From Scalesia atractyloides (Eukaryota; Streptophyta; Magnoliopsida; Asterales; Asteraceae): a DNA stretch of 64,000 bases. Below, piece by piece: positions 61,501 to 64,000 of this stretch. A program made the position numbers and the translations under genes. The first letter of the stretch is position 1, and every line of letters begins with the position of its first letter. The notes under the pieces are model-generated. The model made no database searches, was not told the DNA's origin, and saw nothing but the letters and a program-made list of their open reading frames with translations. The DNA lies in NCBI GenBank assembly GCA_947069175.1, contig CAMTDV010000013.1, positions 13,187,501 through 13,251,500 of the forward strand, written 5' to 3'.

Positions 61501-63350
61501 TCTTGTTATTTCATTCTCAACCATGGCTAGTTCAGTCAATAACTCCTTCATCTGTAATTGAAATCTAATGGATTGATTTTGTTTGATTTAAAGAGTTACG
61601 CGAGTTTGAGTATTATTAATCACCTATGTACAGAAATACAATAAAAATCACTATAATAAGAATAACTATAAACAGTGACGTAACCAGAACTTTTTAGTTG
61701 ATGGTCATCGCAAGGTTCTTTTCTCTATTCTTTACAATTAGGGAGTTCAAGTCATGTTTTTGTTCAAAAACCTCAGATTTTATAATTAGAAATCCAATAA
61801 ATTCTGGTGACCGGAGAATCCATAGACCCTCTTGACCCCCCATCTGGTTCCGCCCCTGACTATAAAGGAAAACTATTAAGGAAAACTAATAAAATAATAT
61901 CTTCTAATTATAGTCAATGTATAGTTACAATAAACATCCCTAACTAATATATTTATTCTAACAACGTTAAAATCGATAGTAAACCGAAAAAACCGCACCT
62001 TAGGAGGAAGGGATTTTGGGATATGAAGAGCAGAATGGTCTTGTTGTTGATATGTGTGCTTAAGAAGCTCCCCGACTTTCTCTTCATGATCTAGCATTTT
62101 CTGAAGCGTCGACACCTAAATTATTAACACTCGTTGATCAATGGAAAATGGTTATAATTAAGTTACTCGAAATTCATTGGATCGTGTTGATTTATATCTT
62201 CAAAACATGCAAATGTTGAGATGAATGGGGATGGTGAACCATGACTTATGCATGGTAGCAAGTTTCTTGATTTTTGACATGTTTTTACATAATGTCAAAA
62301 AAAAACATATAACATGCAACTCTGAGTACTATGGTGCCTTTATAATTATCATGCCCACGACCTTAGCTATATATAGTACTCGATTTGATTAAAGCAGAAA
62401 AAAAAAGCTATTTGATGAATACTGTAGCATTTGATTGTTGATGCATCTAGTGAACATAAGAAAAATTATGTGAAAATAACATAACATGAGTTTATTTTTA
62501 TGGTTTTGTACTTGAAAGTTGAAACAAGGCTAATGATAAACACTTCATACAACTTGCATGAATATGGTCTCTACTTCGTGTCACAAACAAACTGTTTTAA
62601 AACTTTATTTGCTTAGAAAATTATATATATTTGTTACACAACATACAAAAATCTAAAACAAAAACATATAAAAAGAATATGTTCCCCAGATATTTATTGA
62701 ATAACTACGTCACTGCACCTGAACATGATGTGTGTAAACTCGTCCACATTTTATCATGTCTCATTTTTAAATAAAAAATTATCGATATTTTGGTATTTCT
62801 CATAATTAAGTTTCCCAAAAATACACGTTTAATTATAGTCAGATATTTGAAGTACTTTATATCATTAAAAAAATAATTAATACCAATATACCATCTTATT
62901 AATCATTAAACCTTGCTTTTAAAAAAAATCAAAACGAAAATGTCACAAAATTTATCGGGTACATCTATAATAAAATAATTTAATTAATACCTCTCTTTCT
63001 AATTCTTCTTTCTTCTGATGTCCGCTAATATGTTTCTTGGTCTTCTGAGAACAAAGATTTTCATTCATGATATTAAAACAATCTTGAATTGATAAAGATA
63101 TCTCCGCGGAACCAAAGGGTCAAGAGGGTTGCCATGGGAAATTGTGTTTTATATATAAAATCTGGTATTTTTTTAAAGAAAAATGTGACAAAACCCTTTG
63201 GTTTAAGCCGGTAGAGAACAAAACCTTATGATAGACTCTGATAAAGAAGTTCTGGTTCCGCGACTTAAAATATGAAATAATGACGATACTTACACCAACT
63301 GCGGTGTTGGTGGTGGCCGAGGCGGTGTTGGCGGCGGTTCCCGTCCACAT
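58541..63350 (-). CDS. Leucine-zipper (ternary complex factor MIP1) / DUF547 protein, 589 aa, 10 exons
   Basis: Plant-specific protein of unknown biochemical role; the N-terminal coil is the MIP1-type leucine zipper and the C-terminal half is DUF547. Exons: 63350-63294, 63044-62991, 62115-61999, 61551-61102, 61011-60599, 60521-60422, 60122-60063, 59830-59741, 59053-58934, 58849-58541. All junctions are GT-AG, phases agree and the frame is open. Heptad-rich coil at about residues 25-125 (KKEELEREVSTLQKMLDHEE, MKELLTELAMVENEITRLES). A Ser/Lys-rich linker follows. DUF547 core: QQKLAFWINMYNACIMHGFL, INAQAIEHIILRKRE, NVTFALCCGTRSSPA, RVYTGDGVVNELERAKLEYL; it ends EFQYLLPM. The first exon (MWTGTAANTASATTNTAVG) is the least certain: an upstream ATG at 63596 could begin an alternative leader. 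Confidence 0.9.
59160..59440. repeat. Repeat-derived insert in the DUF547 intron 8
   Basis: The 687-bp intron between exons 8 and 9 contains many CGTCGGTAAT, ATTACTGACGG and CATCGGTAAT words in both orientations, reminiscent of subterminal repeats of CACTA transposons. No CACTA terminus was found, so the class is a guess. Confidence 0.4.
61673..61858. mobile_element. hAT-type MITE, 186 bp, in DUF547 intron 3
   Basis: Ends CAGTGACGTAACCAGA and TCTGGTTCCGCCCCTG are near-perfect inverted repeats. Perfect 8-bp direct repeats ACTATAAA flank it at 61665-61672 and 61859-61866. Non-coding; it sits more than 100 bp from both splice sites. Confidence 0.94.
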
Positions 63351-63713
63351 GACCGGAGTAAAATGTCAAGAAAAGAAGTTGAACCGGTAGAGTTAATTTA
63401 GAAGTACGTGAAAATGGATCATATGGTGAAAGTTTGTGAAGAAACTAAATAATATGGTTACGTTGATGATGAAATAAGCAATGTTGTTGGTGTTGTTGCT
63501 TTGATCGGAAGGGTGGTTGGTGGTGGTGACGGTGGCCGGTGGTTGTGAATGTTGACGTTTGGTTTTGGAGGTATAAGGATGAAAAAGAGCTTTCATGATG
63601 GAAAAAATCACGAGAAAGAGATAGATAGCGTCTTCATGTTATACTTCTAATTTTGGTGTTTTGTAATGATTTGTACAGTAACAATATAATGACCTTTTAC
63701 ATTATATTGAATA
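63351..63713 (-). promoter_or_regulatory. Presumed 5' flank/leader of the DUF547 gene
   Basis: Contains a purine-rich leader-like stretch and a possible alternative first exon: from an ATG at 63596 a frame reads MKALFHPYTSKTKRQHSQPP up to a donor-like GTAACC. It has no acceptor just before the 63350 ATG, so both starts cannot be used in one transcript without skipping exon 1. No TATA box assigned. Confidence 0.4.
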
Positions 63714-63939
63714 TAGATGAGCATTTGGTATTTAGTATTGCTAATACTGAATTTCCCGCACCAAAAAACTGTACCGATTCAGTACCTATTTTTTGGCGTT
63801 TTCGGTTCGTTACGATACTGGTATATACCAAATTTTACATACAAATACCGGTATTGTCCCAGTACCGTCCCGTACCGAACACTTTCGGTACCGATTCCCA
63901 TATTTGGTGATTTTCGGTACCGGTATGAGCTTATTTCTA
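63714..63939. mobile_element. Candidate hAT-like MITE upstream of the DUF547 gene
   Basis: A 10-bp direct repeat ATATTGAATA flanks the segment at 63704-63713 and 63940-63949. The ends read TAGATGAGC and (complement) TAGAAATAAGC, a short weak inverted repeat. The interior is rich in GGTACCGGTA words. Boundaries are uncertain by one or two bases. Confidence 0.6.
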
Positions 63940-63949
63940 ATATTGAATA

Positions 63950-64000
63950 AAGATTCACTAATTTATTTTTCAAAAAAGACATATTTTCTTGCTACTAGAA
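63950..64000. other. Window edge
   Basis: Nothing recognisable in the last 51 bases. Confidence 0.4.

Noticed and set aside
1..64000. tRNA, rRNA, biosynthetic gene cluster or novel defence system
   Set aside because: No cloverleaf, rRNA core or functionally linked gene set was found; the four host genes are from unrelated families.

Overview
The window is nuclear DNA of a flowering plant. The genes are split by many short GT-AG introns, long AT-rich repeat-filled spacers separate them, plastid gene fragments are embedded at the left end, and a 13-kb Ty3/gypsy retrotransposon sits in the middle. The repeat styles (an LTR family ending in GGGGTGTGACA, a PIF/Harbinger Myb-like accessory gene of the kind often mis-annotated in daisy-family genomes) make an Asteraceae host my best guess. 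That placement rests on family memory, not on a search.

Layout: 1-2330 is a scrambled patchwork of organelle DNA with pieces of rpl22, rpoB, psaB, rpoC1 and rps4. 4148-6766 (minus) is an intact seven-exon UDP-xylose transporter gene (UXT family). 8256-12426 (minus) is a 13-exon DUF707 gene whose splice sites all look sound but whose reading frame is broken in three different exons; its penultimate intron carries a clean Mutator-type MITE. 14.0-18.8 kb holds a hAT-like MITE, degenerate repeats and a probable non-autonomous Helitron. 19231-23523 (minus) is an intact two-exon gene for a RING-H2 plus von Willebrand A E3 ligase of the WAV3 group. Its intron holds a second copy of the hAT-like MITE and a five-unit tandem array that appears to have grown out of the exon 1 donor site. 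25.9-41.0 kb is a nest of LTR elements: an older remnant split by a 13,066-bp minus-strand gypsy element with a perfect 5-bp target duplication, which itself contains a plus-strand LTR of another family. 41-58 kb is AT-rich accessory DNA: several Helitron 3' ends, MITEs with perfect 8-bp duplications, a PIF/Harbinger fragment and a long (TA)n tract. 58541-63350 (minus) is an intact ten-exon gene for a leucine-zipper/DUF547 protein, with one hAT MITE in an intron and another candidate upstream.

The four host genes are unrelated housekeeping or signalling genes and do not form a functional cluster. All four lie on the minus strand. I found no tRNA or rRNA gene, CRISPR array, biosynthetic cluster or defence system. 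The points most worth following up are the three-lesion DUF707 gene, the exon-boundary-derived repeat array inside the WAV3-like gene, the expanded 68-bp array in one LTR, the inverted 28-bp duplication in the gypsy interior, and the plastid mosaic. Exon coordinates were worked out by hand from splice consensus, phase and remembered family sequences. No alignment or search was run.
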